From: Pseudomonadota bacterium | GTDB taxonomy: Bacteria > Pseudomonadota > Gammaproteobacteria > Xanthomonadales > Ahniellaceae | Direction: 5' to 3' | DNA length: 64,000 bases | NCBI GenBank assembly: GCA_022843465.1 | Contig: JALHNO010000007.1 | Span: forward strand, 124,001-188,000 | Shown here: positions 52,203 through 63,170 of the stretch, in pieces | Layout: each line of letters opens with the position of its first letter | Position numbering within the stretch: the first letter of the stretch is position 1 | Made by a program: the position numbers and the translations under genes | The notes under the pieces: generated by a model | Told to the model about the DNA's origin: nothing | The model's input: only the letters and a program-made list of their open reading frames with translations | Database searches by the model: none

Positions 52203-53423
52203 ATGAATTACTGGGCCGCCCCCATGCAAGCACTGCGCCGCGACGAGCTGCCGGGTCGACTCGACCCCGTGCTGCTGCTGATCGCGGTCGCATTGGCGGC
52301 ATTCGGCATCGTCATGGTCGCGTCCAGTTCGGTCGCGGTTGCCGAGGGCGCCGGACTGTCGCCGTATCACTATCTGATCAGGCATCTGGTGTTTCTGGCG
52401 CTGGGCGGCGGCCTCGCCGCGCTCGTGCTGCGGGTTCCATTGGAGTTCTGGCAACACAACAGCCGCGTCCTGCTGCTGATGTGTTTCCTGCTGCTGCTGG
52501 CCGTGTTCATGCCGGGCGTCGGTGTGCGCGTCAATGGCGCGCGGCGCTGGCTCAATCTTGGCCTGTCCAACTTCCAGGCAGTCGAAGCGGTGAAGGTGTT
52601 GCTGATTCTCTATCTGGCCAGCTATCTGGTGCGCTTCCAGGTCGCCGTGCAGAACAGCCTGGGCGCGATCCTGCGCCCGCTCGCGATTGCGGCGGTGCTG
52701 GTGATCCTGTTGCTCGGCCAGCCCGACTTCGGCAGCGCCAGTCTGGTCCTGGCGATCACCCTGGGCATGGTCTGGCTCGGCGGCGCCCGACCGCGCGATC
52801 TGGTTGCGCTGGGCGTGGCAGTGACACCGATGATGGCCTGGGCGGCGATGTCCGAGGCCTATCGCATGCGTCGCCTGACCAGTTTCCTCGATCCCTGGAA
52901 AGACCCGTTCAACGACGGCTTCCAGTTGGTGCAGGCCCTGATCGCGGTCGGCCGCGGCGAATGGTTCGGTGTTGGCCTGGGCGCCAGTGTGCAGAAGCTG
53001 TTCTATCTACCGGAGGCGCATACCGACTTCATTTTTGCCGTAATCGCGGAGGAACTCGGCCTGCTTGGTGTGCTGCTGGTGATCACCATGTTTGCGATCC
53101 TCTGCGGACGTCTGTTCGTGCTCGGTCAGCGTTGCCTCGGCCGCGGACTGCACTTCGAGGGCTATGTCTGCTTCGGTATCGCGGTCTGGATCGCCACCCA
53201 GTCGCTGGTCTCGATGGGTGTCAATCTCGGTCTGCTGCCCACGAAGGGACTGACCCTGCCCTTGATCAGCTCGGGCGGATCGAGCCTGCTGATGACCTGC
53301 GTCGCGGTCGGTCTTGGGCTGCGCGCCAGCTACGAACTCAGTCGCGCCGAGGCGATCGCCGAAGTCGGTCACCGCGAGCCGGACGCTGAACCGGCAGCGA
53401 TGGAGGAGTTCAGCCGTGTCTGA
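52203..53423 (+). CDS. ftsW: peptidoglycan glycosyltransferase FtsW
   Basis: SEDS-family septal glycosyltransferase, 406 residues, about 10 transmembrane segments. Key motifs: GVRVNGARRWLNLG, KVLLILYLASYLVR, LDPWKDPFNDGFQLVQAL, PEAHTDFIFAVIAEELG and KGLTLPLISSGGSSLL. Unusual N-terminal extension of about 18 residues before the first membrane segment. Starts 4 nt after mraY and overlaps murG by 8 nt. Confidence 0.97.
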   Translation: MNYWAAPMQALRRDELPGRLDPVLLLIAVALAAFGIVMVASSSVAVAEGAGLSPYHYLIRHLVFLALGGGLAALVLRVPLEFWQHNSRVLLLMCFLLLLAVFMPGVGVRVNGARRWLNLGLSNFQAVEAVKVLLILYLASYLVRFQVAVQNSLGAILRPLAIAAVLVILLLGQPDFGSASLVLAITLGMVWLGGARPRDLVALGVAVTPMMAWAAMSEAYRMRRLTSFLDPWKDPFNDGFQLVQALIAVGRGEWFGVGLGASVQKLFYLPEAHTDFIFAVIAEELGLLGVLLVITMFAILCGRLFVLGQRCLGRGLHFEGYVCFGIAVWIATQSLVSMGVNLGLLPTKGLTLPLISSGGSSLLMTCVAVGLGLRASYELSRAEAIAEVGHREPDAEPAAMEEFSRV

Positions 53424-54489
53424 CGCCCCCTTCATGATTCTTGCTGGCGGCACCGGCGGACACATCTTTCCGGGGATCGCGGTCGCCCATGAATTGCAGG
53501 CGCAGGGCGTGCCGGTGATCTGGCTGGGCTCCAGCCACGGCATGGAAAACGAGTTGGTACCACGCGCCGATCTGCGGCTGGAAACCATCACCATCAGCGG
53601 TCTGCGCGGCAAAGGCCTGCTCGCCATGCTCGGCGCACCCTGGCGACTGCTGCGGGCGATCTGGCAGGCGCGTCAGCTGATGCACAAGCATCGTCCTCGG
53701 GCGGTAATCAGCTTTGGTGGCTTCGCCGCCGGGCCGGGTGGCATTGCCGCGCGTCTGCGCGGCGTGCCGGTGTTCGTGCACGAGCAGAACCGGCTGCCGG
53801 GGCTGACCAACAAGGTGCTCGGCAAACTGGCACGCGGCGTATTCACCGGCTTCCCGGACAGCTTTGGCCCAGGTCGCAGCGAGTGGACCGGCAACCCTGT
53901 GCGCGCCGACATCGCCGCGATCACGGCGCCCGAACAGCGCGGCGGAATCGGGCGTCGCCGGATGCGGCTGCTCGTGCTCGGTGGCAGCCAGGGCGCACAG
54001 GCCTTGAATACCCATGTGCCGGCGGCACTTGCGCTGTTGCGCGATGCCGGCATCGATGTCCGCCATCAGGCGGGCGCGCGCATGCTCGAGACCACCCGCG
54101 CGATGTATGCCGAGCACCGCGTCGCCGCCACCATCGAGCCCTTTATCGCGGATATGGCGGAAGCCTATGCCTGGGCCGATCTGGTGATCTGCCGCGCTGG
54201 CGCGCTGACGCTGGCCGAGCTCTGCGCCGCCGGTATTGCGTCGATCCTGGTGCCGTTCCCCGCTGCGGTTGACGACCATCAGACCGCGAACGCACGCTTT
54301 CTGGTCGAACAGGAGGCCGCCCTGCTGTTGCCGCAATCGGCATTGAACGCCGATTCGCTGGCGGCGCTGATCGCACCGCTGGCTGCGGATCCTGCCCGCC
54401 GTCTGGCGATGGCCCGGGCCGCTCGTCGCCTTGCCAAGCCCGAGGCAGCGCGCACCGTGGCGAGACTTTGCATGGAGGCACTGGCATGA
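53416..54489 (+). CDS. murG: UDP-GlcNAc--lipid I N-acetylglucosaminyltransferase MurG
   Basis: Peripheral membrane GT28 enzyme converting lipid I to lipid II, 357 residues. GTG 53416 is inside the end of ftsW, preceded by GGAGGAG, and gives [20 protein letters not shown]. Motifs: [52 protein letters not shown], and [26 protein letters not shown] 53434 is an in-frame alternative but would cut into the GGTGGH loop. Overlaps murC by 4 nt. Confidence 0.97.
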   Translation: MSDAPFMILAGGTGGHIFPGIAVAHELQAQGVPVIWLGSSHGMENELVPRADLRLETITISGLRGKGLLAMLGAPWRLLRAIWQARQLMHKHRPRAVISFGGFAAGPGGIAARLRGVPVFVHEQNRLPGLTNKVLGKLARGVFTGFPDSFGPGRSEWTGNPVRADIAAITAPEQRGGIGRRRMRLLVLGGSQGAQALNTHVPAALALLRDAGIDVRHQAGARMLETTRAMYAEHRVAATIEPFIADMAEAYAWADLVICRAGALTLAELCAAGIASILVPFPAAVDDHQTANARFLVEQEAALLLPQSALNADSLAALIAPLAADPARRLAMARAARRLAKPEAARTVARLCMEALA

Positions 54490-55925
54490 CCCTGCGTCGA
54501 ATTTCCGAAAGCCGTCACGTGATGCAGGTGTATCGCCGCGTGCATTTTGTTGGCATCGGCGGCACCGGCATGTGCGGAATCGCCGAAGTGCTGCACACCC
54601 TGGGCTTTGAGGTTTCGGGCTCGGATCTCGGCGACAACGCGACCACGCGCCGTTTGCAGGCGCTCGGTATCCGGGTTGAACGCGGACACGATGCGGGTTA
54701 TCTCGGTGAAGCCGACGCCCTGGTGGTCTCCGGTGCGATCCGTACCGACAATCCGGAATTGCTGGCCGCGCGCGAACGCCGGATTCCGGTGGTGCCACGT
54801 GCCGAGATGCTCGGTGAGTTGATGCGCTTCCGCCACGGCATCGCGGTCGCCGGCACCCATGGCAAGACCACCACCACCAGCCTGACCGCCAGCGTATTGA
54901 ACGAGGGCGGACTCGATCCCACCTTCGTCATTGGCGGGCTGCTCAACAGCGCCGGCAGCAATGCCCGCCTGGGCAGCGGCCGTTATCTGGTTGCCGAGGC
55001 GGATGAGTCCGACGGCTCGTTCCTGTTGCTCAATCCGCTGCTGGCAATCATCACCAATATCGATGCCGATCATCTGGAAAACTACGGCGGCGATTTCAAT
55101 CAGCTGCGCAAGGCCTTCGCCGATTTCCTGCACCGGCTGCCGTTCTACGGGCTCGCCGTGCTCTGCATCGATGATCCCGAAGTTGCCGAGCTTGCACGCA
55201 GCACGCCGCGCAATGTGATGACCTATGGCGAAGCCCTCGACGCCGATGTGCGCGCGGCCAATCTGCAGGCGAGCGCGGGGCGCATGCAGTTCGATCTCTG
55301 GCTGCCACGGCGCGCCACGCCGTTGTCGATCTCGCTGGCGATTCCGGGCCGGCACAACGTGCTCAATGCGCTGGCCGCCGCGGCGATCGGCTGGCAGCTC
55401 GGTGTCAGCGATGAGGCCATCGCGAAATCGCTTTCGGAATTTGGCGGAGTAGGACGGCGTTTCCATCAACATGGCGCGCTGCGCGTGCAGGACGGCGAGG
55501 CCCTGCTGGTCGACGACTACGGCCATCATCCGCGCGAACTCAAGGCGATCATCGATGCCGCGCGCGGTGGCTGGCCCGAGCGCCGCCTGCTGCTGGTGTT
55601 TCAGCCGCATCGCTACACGCGCACGCGCGATCTGCTCGACGACTTCGCCGACGTGCTGTCCGAGGTCGATGTCCTGGTGCTGACCGAAGTCTATGCCGCC
55701 GGCGAAGCAGCGATCAGCGGCGCCGACGGCAAGGCGCTGGCCCGCGCAGTGCGCGCCCGTGGCCGTGTCGATCCGGTGCTGGTCAGGTCGGCACGCGAAC
55801 TACCGGATGCACTGGCGCCACTGGCCCACGCCGGTGACCTGATCCTGCTCGCCGGCGCCGGCGATATCGGCGCGGTAGCCAATGAAATCGGTGGCCGTGG
55901 CCACCTGCTGGGAGACAAGGAATGA
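54486..55925 (+). CDS. murC: UDP-N-acetylmuramate--L-alanine ligase MurC
   Basis: First Mur ligase, adds L-alanine to UDP-MurNAc. 479 residues. N-terminal [19 protein letters not shown]-loop [40 protein letters not shown], and [14 protein letters not shown]. Overlaps murG and ddl by 4 nt each. Confidence 0.98.
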   Translation: MTLRRISESRHVMQVYRRVHFVGIGGTGMCGIAEVLHTLGFEVSGSDLGDNATTRRLQALGIRVERGHDAGYLGEADALVVSGAIRTDNPELLAARERRIPVVPRAEMLGELMRFRHGIAVAGTHGKTTTTSLTASVLNEGGLDPTFVIGGLLNSAGSNARLGSGRYLVAEADESDGSFLLLNPLLAIITNIDADHLENYGGDFNQLRKAFADFLHRLPFYGLAVLCIDDPEVAELARSTPRNVMTYGEALDADVRAANLQASAGRMQFDLWLPRRATPLSISLAIPGRHNVLNALAAAAIGWQLGVSDEAIAKSLSEFGGVGRRFHQHGALRVQDGEALLVDDYGHHPRELKAIIDAARGGWPERRLLLVFQPHRYTRTRDLLDDFADVLSEVDVLVLTEVYAAGEAAISGADGKALARAVRARGRVDPVLVRSARELPDALAPLAHAGDLILLAGAGDIGAVANEIGGRGHLLGDKE

Positions 55926-56860
55926 GTGTCAGCGATCCCAAGGTATTCGGCCGCGTCGCCGTAGTGATGGGCGGTGATTCTGCCGAGCGCGAAGTCTCGC
56001 TGCGCAGTGGTGCCGGCGTGCTGTCGGCGCTGCGCGCGCGCGGTATCGACGCCCAGGGCATCGATGGCATTCCCGCCCTGCTCGATGCGCTGCGCGCCGG
56101 TCATTTCGCGCGCGTGTTCAATATCCTGCACGGCCGCGGCGGCGAAGACGGCGTCCTGCAGGGCGCCCTGGAAGCACTGCGGGTGCCCTACACCGGATCG
56201 GGCGTGCTCGGTTCCGCGCTCGGCATGGACAAGATCCGCACCAAGCAGGTCTGGCAGACGCTCGGCCTGCCGACCGCAGATTTCTGCGTGGTCGATCGCC
56301 TGCACGCGGCCGATGCCGACGCCATCATTGCGCGCATCGGCTTGCCCCTGATCGTCAAGCCCTCGCATGAGGGTTCAACGGTCGGCATCAGTCGCGCCCA
56401 CAATCGCGCTGAACTGGTGGCCGGCATCGCGGCTGCGCGCCAGTACGACGGCGAGATCCTGATCGAGCAACTCATTGAAGGCGGCGAGTTCACGGTCGGC
56501 ATCCTCGGCCGCGAGGCCCTGCCCAGCATCCGCATCGTTCCAGCCAAGGGCTTCTACGACTACCAGGCGAAGTACCTTGCCGACGACACGCAGTACATCT
56601 GTCCCGGTCTTGATGGCGCGGCCGAGCTCGAGATGCAGCAACTGGCGCTGGCCGCCTTCGACGCCGTCGGCTGCAGCGGCTGGGGTCGCGTCGACTTCAT
56701 GCGCGACCAGAGCGGCCGCAATGTGCTGCTGGAGGTCAATACCGCACCGGGCATGACCGATCACTCACTGGTGCCGAAGGCAGCCGCCGCAGTCGGTATC
56801 GACTATCCCGAGCTGTGCTGGCGGATCCTGGCGATGACACTGTCGGAGACCCCGCCATGA
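55922..56860 (+). CDS. ddl: D-alanine--D-alanine ligase
   Basis: ATP-grasp ligase making D-Ala-D-Ala for MurF, 312 residues. Typical [56 protein letters not shown], and the C-terminal [20 protein letters not shown]. Overlaps murC and ftsQ by 4 nt. Confidence 0.97.
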   Translation: MSVSDPKVFGRVAVVMGGDSAEREVSLRSGAGVLSALRARGIDAQGIDGIPALLDALRAGHFARVFNILHGRGGEDGVLQGALEALRVPYTGSGVLGSALGMDKIRTKQVWQTLGLPTADFCVVDRLHAADADAIIARIGLPLIVKPSHEGSTVGISRAHNRAELVAGIAAARQYDGEILIEQLIEGGEFTVGILGREALPSIRIVPAKGFYDYQAKYLADDTQYICPGLDGAAELEMQQLALAAFDAVGCSGWGRVDFMRDQSGRNVLLEVNTAPGMTDHSLVPKAAAAVGIDYPELCWRILAMTLSETPP

Positions 56861-57660
56861 ACCGGCAACGCGCCCTGCGCATCACCGCCTGGCTGGCTGC
56901 CCTGGCAATCATCAGTCTGCCGGTGATCGCGGTACTCAATGGCTGGCTGGCCTCGGATCGCTGGCCGTTCCGGCAACTCAGCGTCAACGGCGAATTCCGC
57001 CATGTATCGCTCGAGCAGATCCGCGCCGCCGCCAGCAAGGGCCTGGCGCCCGGCTATTTTGCGGTCGATCTGGAACGCGTGCGCGCCGATGTCGCCGCCC
57101 TGCCCTGGGTGGAACAGGTCGAGGTCCGCAAGCGTTGGCCCGACCAGATTGCGCTCAACGTGATCGAACGCGAGGCGGTTGCGATCTGGGGCAACGATCA
57201 GTTGCTCAGCGCAAGCGGCGAACTGTTTTCGGCACCGGGCGATGAATTTCCGCAAGCCCTGCCGCGTCTGGTTGGACCGGCTGCGCAGCGGCACGAAATC
57301 TGGAACTTCTTCGTCCAGGCCGAGCGTGCGCTGCGGCCCACCGGCCTCGCGCCCTCAGGCGTGGTCCGCAGTGGTCGCGGCGCCTGGACGCTGCCGCTTG
57401 CCCATGGCGGCAGCCTGCTGCTCGGCCGCACCGATGCGCGCAACCGACTGGCGCGCTTCACCGGCGTGTTCCAGAGCCTGGGCGTCAGCAATCCAACCAC
57501 ACTGCAGCTTGCCGATCTGCGCTATGCCAATGGCTTCGCCCTGCGTTGGCAGGCGGCAGCCGCCGGCGATTCCGGCGAGACCGAAACGCCTGCTGCGGCG
57601 CCTGAGTCCTCCGCTCCTGCTTCTCCCGCTCCTCAACCAGCCGAGTCTGCCCGCACATGA
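56857..57660 (+). CDS. ftsQ: cell division protein FtsQ
   Basis: 267 residues. One N-terminal membrane helix, then a POTRA domain ([23 protein letters not shown]...[43 protein letters not shown]) and the beta domain needed for binding FtsL/FtsB. A Pro/Ala/Ser-rich tail of about 30 residues is longer than usual. ATG 56857 overlaps ddl by 4 nt; the stop overlaps ftsA by 4 nt. Confidence 0.95.
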   Translation: MNRQRALRITAWLAALAIISLPVIAVLNGWLASDRWPFRQLSVNGEFRHVSLEQIRAAASKGLAPGYFAVDLERVRADVAALPWVEQVEVRKRWPDQIALNVIEREAVAIWGNDQLLSASGELFSAPGDEFPQALPRLVGPAAQRHEIWNFFVQAERALRPTGLAPSGVVRSGRGAWTLPLAHGGSLLLGRTDARNRLARFTGVFQSLGVSNPTTLQLADLRYANGFALRWQAAAAGDSGETETPAAAPESSAPASPAPQPAESART

Positions 57661-58892
57661 ATCGCAAGTCCGACAAATCCCTGATCGTCGGCCTCGATAT
57701 CGGCACCTCCAAGGTGTCGGCGATCGTCGGCGAGTTTGAGCCCGGTCAGCCGGTCGAGGTGATCGGCATCGGCTCGCACGTATCCAAGGGCCTCAAGCGG
57801 GGCGTGGTCGTCGATATCGAATCCACCGTGCAGTCGATCCAGCGCGCGATCGAGGAGGCCGAATTGATGGCCGGCTGCGCGATCAGTTCGGTCTACGCAT
57901 CGATCTCGGGAAGCCATATCCGCAGCCTGAACTCCGAGGGCGTGGTCGCCATCCGCGATCGCGAAGTCACCGAGGGCGATGTCGAGCGCGTACTGGATGC
58001 CGCGCGTGCCGTGGCGATTCCGGCTGATCAGCGCATCCTGCACGTGCAGGCGCAGGAATACGTGATCGATGAGCAGGAAGGTATCCGCCATCCGGTCGGC
58101 ATGATCGGAGTGCGCCTGGAGGCGCGCGTGCATGTGATCACCGGAGCGCAATCGGCAGCCCAGAACATCAGCAAGTGTGTCACCCGCTGCGGCTTGCGCG
58201 TTGACGATCTGATTCCGGCACAACTGGCGTCGAGCCTGGCCGTACTCACGCAGGACGAACGCGATCTGGGCATCTGCATGGTCGATATCGGCGCCGGCAC
58301 CACGGATATTTCGGTATTCACCCAGGGCGCCATGCGCCATACCGCTTCGCTCGGGATAGCCGGCGACCAGGTCACCAATGACATCGCGTTCGCCTTTCGC
58401 ACGCCAACGCCTTCGGCCGAGGACATCAAGGTGCGCTACGCCTGCGCCCTGGCGCAATTGGCGCGACCGGAAGAAACCATCGAGGTCAGCAGCGTCGGCG
58501 ATCGTCCGCCGCGCCGGCTCGCGCGCCAGATGCTCGCCGACGTGGTGCAGAAGCGCTACGAGGAAATCTTCGAAATGGTGCAGGCCGAGCTTCGCCGTTC
58601 AGGGCTGGAAGAAATGGTCGCGGCCGGCATCGTCCTGACCGGCGGCGGCTCCAAGATGGAGGGTGTGGTCGAACTCGCCGAGGAAATGTTCCACATGCCG
58701 GTACGGGTGGCGACCCCGCAGTACGTCACCGGACTTGGCGATGTGCTGTGCAATCCGGTGCATGCAACCGGCATCGGGCTGCTGCTGCACGGCAGCCGGC
58801 AGACCCAGATGCGACAACCGCAGGGACCCGCGGCGGACGGTATCGGCAATGTACTGGAGAAGTTCAAGTCCTGGTTCAGGACCAGCTTTTGA
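57657..58892 (+). CDS. ftsA: cell division protein FtsA
   Basis: Actin-like ATPase that tethers FtsZ to the membrane, 411 residues. Motifs: LIVGLDIGTSKVSAIVGE (phosphate 1), DIGAGTTDISVF (phosphate 2), GIVLTGGGSKMEG, and a C-terminal amphipathic helix KFKSWFRTSF as membrane-targeting sequence. Confidence 0.98.
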   Translation: MNRKSDKSLIVGLDIGTSKVSAIVGEFEPGQPVEVIGIGSHVSKGLKRGVVVDIESTVQSIQRAIEEAELMAGCAISSVYASISGSHIRSLNSEGVVAIRDREVTEGDVERVLDAARAVAIPADQRILHVQAQEYVIDEQEGIRHPVGMIGVRLEARVHVITGAQSAAQNISKCVTRCGLRVDDLIPAQLASSLAVLTQDERDLGICMVDIGAGTTDISVFTQGAMRHTASLGIAGDQVTNDIAFAFRTPTPSAEDIKVRYACALAQLARPEETIEVSSVGDRPPRRLARQMLADVVQKRYEEIFEMVQAELRRSGLEEMVAAGIVLTGGGSKMEGVVELAEEMFHMPVRVATPQYVTGLGDVLCNPVHATGIGLLLHGSRQTQMRQPQGPAADGIGNVLEKFKSWFRTSF

Positions 58893-58973
58893 TGCGCGCC
58901 CATGGCAGTGAGCGCGGATCGAAACGTGCGGTGGCAACACCGGACGGGAAAGGCCGGGGACATCCGGCAAACA

Positions 58974-58990
58974 CCAGGCGAAAAGCCTGG
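58974..58990 (+). other. small hairpin in the ftsA-ftsZ gap
   Basis: CCAGGC-GAAAA-GCCTGG is a perfect 6-bp stem 67 bp before ftsZ. It could trim or slow the polycistronic message, letting ftsZ be expressed at a higher level. No T tract. Confidence 0.4.
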
Positions 58991-59056
58991 AATAAACAGA
59001 TCGACTGACAGCAGCACAACGATCAATCAACAGCACAAGCAAGAGGAGAAGGGGCA

Positions 59057-60268
59057 ATGTTTGAATTCGTGGAAGTACCCGCACCCAATGCGGTCATCAA
59101 GGTGGTCGGTATCGGCGGTGGTGGCGGCAATGCCGTGGCCCACATGGTCAACGCCGGTGTCGAAGGTGTCGACTTCATCTGTGCCAACACCGATGGCCAG
59201 GCCTTGAAGCACTGTCCGGCCAAAACGACCCTGCAACTCGGTGGCAATGTCACCAAGGGCCTGGGTGCCGGCGCCAATCCGGAGGTTGGCAAGCAGGCGG
59301 CGATGGAAGATCGCGAGCGCCTGCGTGAACTGCTCAGTGGTGCCGACATGGTGTTCATCACCGCTGGCATGGGCGGTGGTACCGGTACCGGCGCCGCGCC
59401 GGTGGTCGCGCAACTCGCCAAGGAGATGGGCATCCTCACCGTCGCGGTGGTCACCAAGCCGTTCCCGTTCGAGGGCCGCAAGCGTCTGCAGATCGCCTTG
59501 CAGGGTATCGAGGCATTGTCGCAGCACGTCGATTCGCTGATCACCATTCCGAATGAAAAGCTGATCTCCGAACTCGGTCGCGAAGTCACCCTGCTCAATG
59601 CCTTTCGCTCGGCCAATGATGTGCTGCTCGGTGCCGTCCAGGGCATCGCCGACCTGATCACCCGTCCCGGCCTGATCAATGTCGACTTTGCCGATGTCCG
59701 CACCGTGATGAGCGAGATGGGCATGGCGATGATGGGATCGGGTGTTGCCAAGGGCGATGATCGCGCGGTCGCGGCGACCGAAGCGGCCATCAACAACCCG
59801 CTGCTCGACGACATCAACCTTGCCGGTGCCTGCGGCATTCTGGTCAATGTCACCGCCGGCATGAACCTCTCGATGCGCGAATTCGACGAAGTCGGTCGCA
59901 CCATCTCCGAGTTCGCCGCCGAAGACGCTACCGTGGTAATGGGCACCGTGCTCGACCCGGATATGGGCGACGAAATCCGCGTCACCGTGGTCGCCACCGG
60001 TCTGAACCGCAACGTCGCGGCACGCCCGGTCCAGCGCGAACCGGCGCGGGAGGCGGTCATGCCGCGCCCGGTCAAGCTGGTGCGCAATGCCACCACGGGC
60101 GATGTCGAGTTCCCGGTCAACGTGCGCAGCAACAGCGCGGCCGGCGTGCATACCGGAACGCGAAGCGCAGCGGCCGAATCGGCGCAGGCAGCGGAACCAG
60201 GCCCGGCCAGCAAGGATCGTCACGACTATCTGGATATCCCGGCCTTTCTGCGCCGGCAGGCCGACTGA
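59057..60268 (+). CDS. ftsZ: cell division protein FtsZ
   Basis: Tubulin-like GTPase forming the Z ring, 403 residues. Tubulin signature [10 protein letters not shown] (~112-121), [11 protein letters not shown]7 loop [10 protein letters not shown], and the C-terminal conserved peptide [14 protein letters not shown] for FtsA/ZipA contact. Strong ribosome-binding region GAGGAGAAGGGG upstream. It is preceded by a 164-bp gap that may carry its own promoter. Confidence 0.99.
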   Translation: MFEFVEVPAPNAVIKVVGIGGGGGNAVAHMVNAGVEGVDFICANTDGQALKHCPAKTTLQLGGNVTKGLGAGANPEVGKQAAMEDRERLRELLSGADMVFITAGMGGGTGTGAAPVVAQLAKEMGILTVAVVTKPFPFEGRKRLQIALQGIEALSQHVDSLITIPNEKLISELGREVTLLNAFRSANDVLLGAVQGIADLITRPGLINVDFADVRTVMSEMGMAMMGSGVAKGDDRAVAATEAAINNPLLDDINLAGACGILVNVTAGMNLSMREFDEVGRTISEFAAEDATVVMGTVLDPDMGDEIRVTVVATGLNRNVAARPVQREPAREAVMPRPVKLVRNATTGDVEFPVNVRSNSAAGVHTGTRSAAAESAQAAEPGPASKDRHDYLDIPAFLRRQAD

Positions 60269-60676
60269 CCACAGCGCAGGCAACGGGCCGGGGGTTCCGT
60301 TGCCTCAGCCGGTCGACGGTTCGGGACGGGCGCGCTGCTGAGCGCTATCGTCCGGGTATCGAGGGACAGACGCCGGTGTGCCGAAAGGCAGCCGGGCCAA
60401 GCGGGACCGCGGTGCGTGGGGTTGCCCCTTCGCGCATCGCGGCCGCGACTCCGGGCGTTCAAAAATCCCGTGAAAACCGCCTTCACTTCGATGTGACGCC
60501 GCGATGACAGAGCGGATGGGCGGCGTCCAATCCTGTAACAATCTGCAACTTCAACACCACTTTGTTGCAGGAAAACAACACAAACATGGCTTTTTGCAGG
60601 CCCAGGGTTCCTTCGCGCCAGTTTGCTGTGCTATCTTGCCTGAATCCGCCCGTACGTTTTCGGGGAAGGCACCGCA
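60269..60676. other. ftsZ-lpxC intergenic region
   Basis: 408 bp without a gene. AGGCAACGG (60278-60286) pairs with CCGTTGCCT (60297-60305), a 9-bp stem 10 bp after the ftsZ stop: a likely transcription barrier, though without a T tract. The last 70 bp before lpxC (TTTGCTGTGCTATCTTGCC) may hold its promoter (TATCTT as -10). Confidence 0.5.
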
Positions 60677-61588
60677 ATGATCAAACAGCGAACACTGAAA
60701 AATGTGATCCGCGCTACGGGCGTGGGCATACATACCGGGCAGAAGGTCTATATGACCCTGCGCCCGGCAGCCCCGGACTCCGGCATCATCTTCAGACGCA
60801 TTGATCTGGCACAACCCGTTGAAATCGAGGCACGCGCCGAAAACGTCGGCGACACCAGCCTGTCCACCACCCTGATCAAGGATGGGGTACGCGTCTCGAC
60901 GGTCGAACATCTGTTGTCCGCAATGGCGGGCATGGGCATCGACAACGCCTACGTCGATCTGAGCGCGTCGGAAGTGCCGATCATGGACGGCAGCGCCGGC
61001 CCCTTCGTCTTCCTGCTGCAATCCGCCGGTATTGAAGAGCAGAATGTCGCCAAGCGCTTCATCCGTATCAAGAAATCCGTCACCGTGCGTGATGGTGAGA
61101 AGTGGGCCCGGTTCGATCCATTCGACGGTTTCAAGGTCGGCTTCGCGATCGACTTCTCGCACCCGACCTTCTCCAAGAAATCCTCGACGGCCGAGATCGA
61201 CTTTTCGACCACCTCCTTCGTCAAGGAAGTGAGCCGCGCACGCACCTTCGGCTTCATGCGCGATATCGAAATGCTGCGCCAGCGCAATCTGGTCCTCGGC
61301 GGCAGCATGGACAACGCGATCGTGCTGGATGATTACCGCGTCCTCAATGAGGATGGCCTGCGTTACGAAGACGAATTCGTCAAACACAAGATCCTCGACG
61401 CCATCGGGGATCTTTATCTTTTGGGGCACAGCCTGATCGGAGCGTTCTACGGTTCGAAGTCAGGGCACCAGCTGAACAATCTGCTGCTGCGTACCCTGAT
61501 CGCGGACAGCCGGGCCTGGGAAGAGATCACCTTCACCGATGCCGGCGAAGCGCCGATTTCGTACGCCCACCCCGCGCAGGCCATCTGA
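60677..61588 (+). CDS. lpxC: UDP-3-O-acyl-N-acetylglucosamine deacetylase
   Basis: Zinc enzyme of the committed step of lipid A synthesis, 303 residues. Zinc ligands: first in STVEHLLSA, then [15 protein letters not shown] with H and D about four residues apart; a further catalytic histidine in KSGHQLNN. Begins [23 protein letters not shown] as usual. Shows a Gram-negative envelope with lipopolysaccharide. Confidence 0.98.
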   Translation: MIKQRTLKNVIRATGVGIHTGQKVYMTLRPAAPDSGIIFRRIDLAQPVEIEARAENVGDTSLSTTLIKDGVRVSTVEHLLSAMAGMGIDNAYVDLSASEVPIMDGSAGPFVFLLQSAGIEEQNVAKRFIRIKKSVTVRDGEKWARFDPFDGFKVGFAIDFSHPTFSKKSSTAEIDFSTTSFVKEVSRARTFGFMRDIEMLRQRNLVLGGSMDNAIVLDDYRVLNEDGLRYEDEFVKHKILDAIGDLYLLGHSLIGAFYGSKSGHQLNNLLLRTLIADSRAWEEITFTDAGEAPISYAHPAQAI

Positions 61589-61656
61589 GTTCTGCGCACA
61601 TTTCCTGTAGACATCGTCCGCAGACGCGGGCCGGCCAGCGCAACGGTCGTGAATTC

Positions 61657-62112
61657 TCATTCGGCAAGGGATGCCATCTTTTTCAGCAGGGCTTCCAGTT
61701 CGGGGTCCGCTGAAACAGAAGCTGCAGCAAGGAGTTGTTGAGCGGCAACAGCAGACAATGGTTTCGATTTGGGGGCAGCGGTCTTGCCCGCCTGGGCCGG
61801 AACCGTTTTTACAAACAGCTTGCTGAGCGGGGCGCCCCAGATCCGGGACGCGGACTCAAGTATCCGGGTCTGCTCCAGACGGAGGCGGGATGCCACGGCG
61901 GCAAGCGGTGTGGTCACAACCAGTGTCCCGGAGCGTACGTTGGCGATCTCGAAGCGCGCCGACTCGGGCCAGGACAGCTGGAGGCGCACCTGGTGGTCGA
62001 GGCGCTGCAGGCGAGCAGCGCGCTCGAGCAGGGCTGACAGCGCCGGAGTACGGTTTTCCAGCAGATTGGCTGGACTGCGGGAAACGGAGCGGGGCTTGCT
62101 AACCGGGGGCAT
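61657..62112 (-). CDS. DciA-like (DUF721) protein
   Basis: 151 residues from ATG 62112, divergent from the M23 gene by 30 bp and convergent with lpxC. A DUF721 domain at ~15-100 (RTPALSALLERAARLQRLDHQVRLQLSWPE...FEIANVRSGTLVVTTPLAAVASRLR), then an Ala/Pro-rich tail. DciA proteins load the replicative helicase DnaB in bacteria lacking DnaC; this role is inferred. The frame continues upstream antisense to the M23 gene, which I reject. Confidence 0.85.
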   Translation of the reverse strand: MPPVSKPRSVSRSPANLLENRTPALSALLERAARLQRLDHQVRLQLSWPESARFEIANVRSGTLVVTTPLAAVASRLRLEQTRILESASRIWGAPLSKLFVKTVPAQAGKTAAPKSKPLSAVAAQQLLAAASVSADPELEALLKKMASLAE

Positions 62113-62142
62113 GATGAAACACCTAGAGGTCTTGAGCAGACA

Positions 62143-63072
62143 ATGAATATCATTATCGTCTCGAAACCGTTCTCCGGCACGCGCGTCTTGCGTATGGGTG
62201 ATCGGCGGATGCAGCTGGCGGCGGGGGCCGCCGTGCTGGCAGCCGTACTGGTGGTATTCGGTCTTGGCACCTGGATCGGCACCGCCTTCATTGGCCCGGA
62301 CGCACTGCGCACGCAGCTCGCCGAAGCCAAAGCCGATCTCGAAGAACAGAAATCCGAAGTCGACCGACTCAATTCCATCGTCACTCGTGACGTCAACGCG
62401 CTGGCCGCCAAGGTCGGCAGAATCCAGGCCTCCTCGACGCGGCTGAATGCGCTCGGCGAACGCCTGGCCAAGCTCGGCAAGCTCGATGACGGCGAGTTCA
62501 ACTTCAACGCCGAACCGGATCTCGGCGGCCCGGCACACGAGCTGACCGCCACCATGGTGCCACCCGACCAGTTTTCCGATGAACTGTTCCGCCTGCAGCG
62601 CCAGCTCGCCCAGCAATCGCGACAACTCACCCTGCTGGAAGAACTGCTGGAGAACCGCTCGCTCGACCAGAGCCTGATGCCGACCGGCATCCCGGTGCGC
62701 CAGGGCTATACCTCTTCGCGCTATGGCTATCGCCATGACCCCTTCACCGGCTCGCGTCAGTTTCACGGCGGCATCGATTTCGACGGCCAGAAGGGCGACG
62801 ATATCCTTGCAGTGGCGGGCGGCGTGGTTTCCTTTTCCGGGCGCAAGAGCGGATACGGCAATGTGGTCGAGATCGACCATGGCAATGGCTATGTCACCCG
62901 CTATGCCCACAACTTCCAGAATCTGCTGCAGGTCGGCGATCCGGTACGACCGGGCGATGTGGTGGCCAAGATGGGCTCGACCGGACGATCGACCGGAACC
63001 CATGTACACTTTGAGGTCTGGGAGAATGGCCGCGTCGTCAACCCCAGCACTTTCATCAAAGGACAGCGCTGA
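62143..63072 (+). CDS. membrane-anchored M23 peptidase
   Basis: 309 residues. Short cytoplasmic start, one transmembrane helix ([22 protein letters not shown]), coiled coil ([19 protein letters not shown]), then a LytM domain with zinc ligands in FHGGIDFDG and THVHFEVW, and the [11 protein letters not shown] entrance. Likely a peptidoglycan hydrolase or its regulator in cell separation. Located directly before secA, a common order in the Lysobacterales. Confidence 0.93.
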   Translation: MNIIIVSKPFSGTRVLRMGDRRMQLAAGAAVLAAVLVVFGLGTWIGTAFIGPDALRTQLAEAKADLEEQKSEVDRLNSIVTRDVNALAAKVGRIQASSTRLNALGERLAKLGKLDDGEFNFNAEPDLGGPAHELTATMVPPDQFSDELFRLQRQLAQQSRQLTLLEELLENRSLDQSLMPTGIPVRQGYTSSRYGYRHDPFTGSRQFHGGIDFDGQKGDDILAVAGGVVSFSGRKSGYGNVVEIDHGNGYVTRYAHNFQNLLQVGDPVRPGDVVAKMGSTGRSTGTHVHFEVWENGRVVNPSTFIKGQR

Positions 63073-63170
63073 GCGGGCTTGATTTTCCCCGCAACGGCCT
63101 CACCCAGTTTCCAGACAACGCGGCCGCCCCAGGGCGGCTGCGCACTTTTCGCTTGCAGAAGTCCAATCCC

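Noticed and set aside
62113-63009. Upstream extension of the DciA-like frame
   Set aside because: Opposite to the M23 peptidase gene; DUF721 similarity begins only after ATG 62112.
63123-63138. GCCGCC/GGCGGC stem before secA as terminator
   Set aside because: Only 6 bp, no T tract directly after it, and it lies between genes likely to be co-transcribed.
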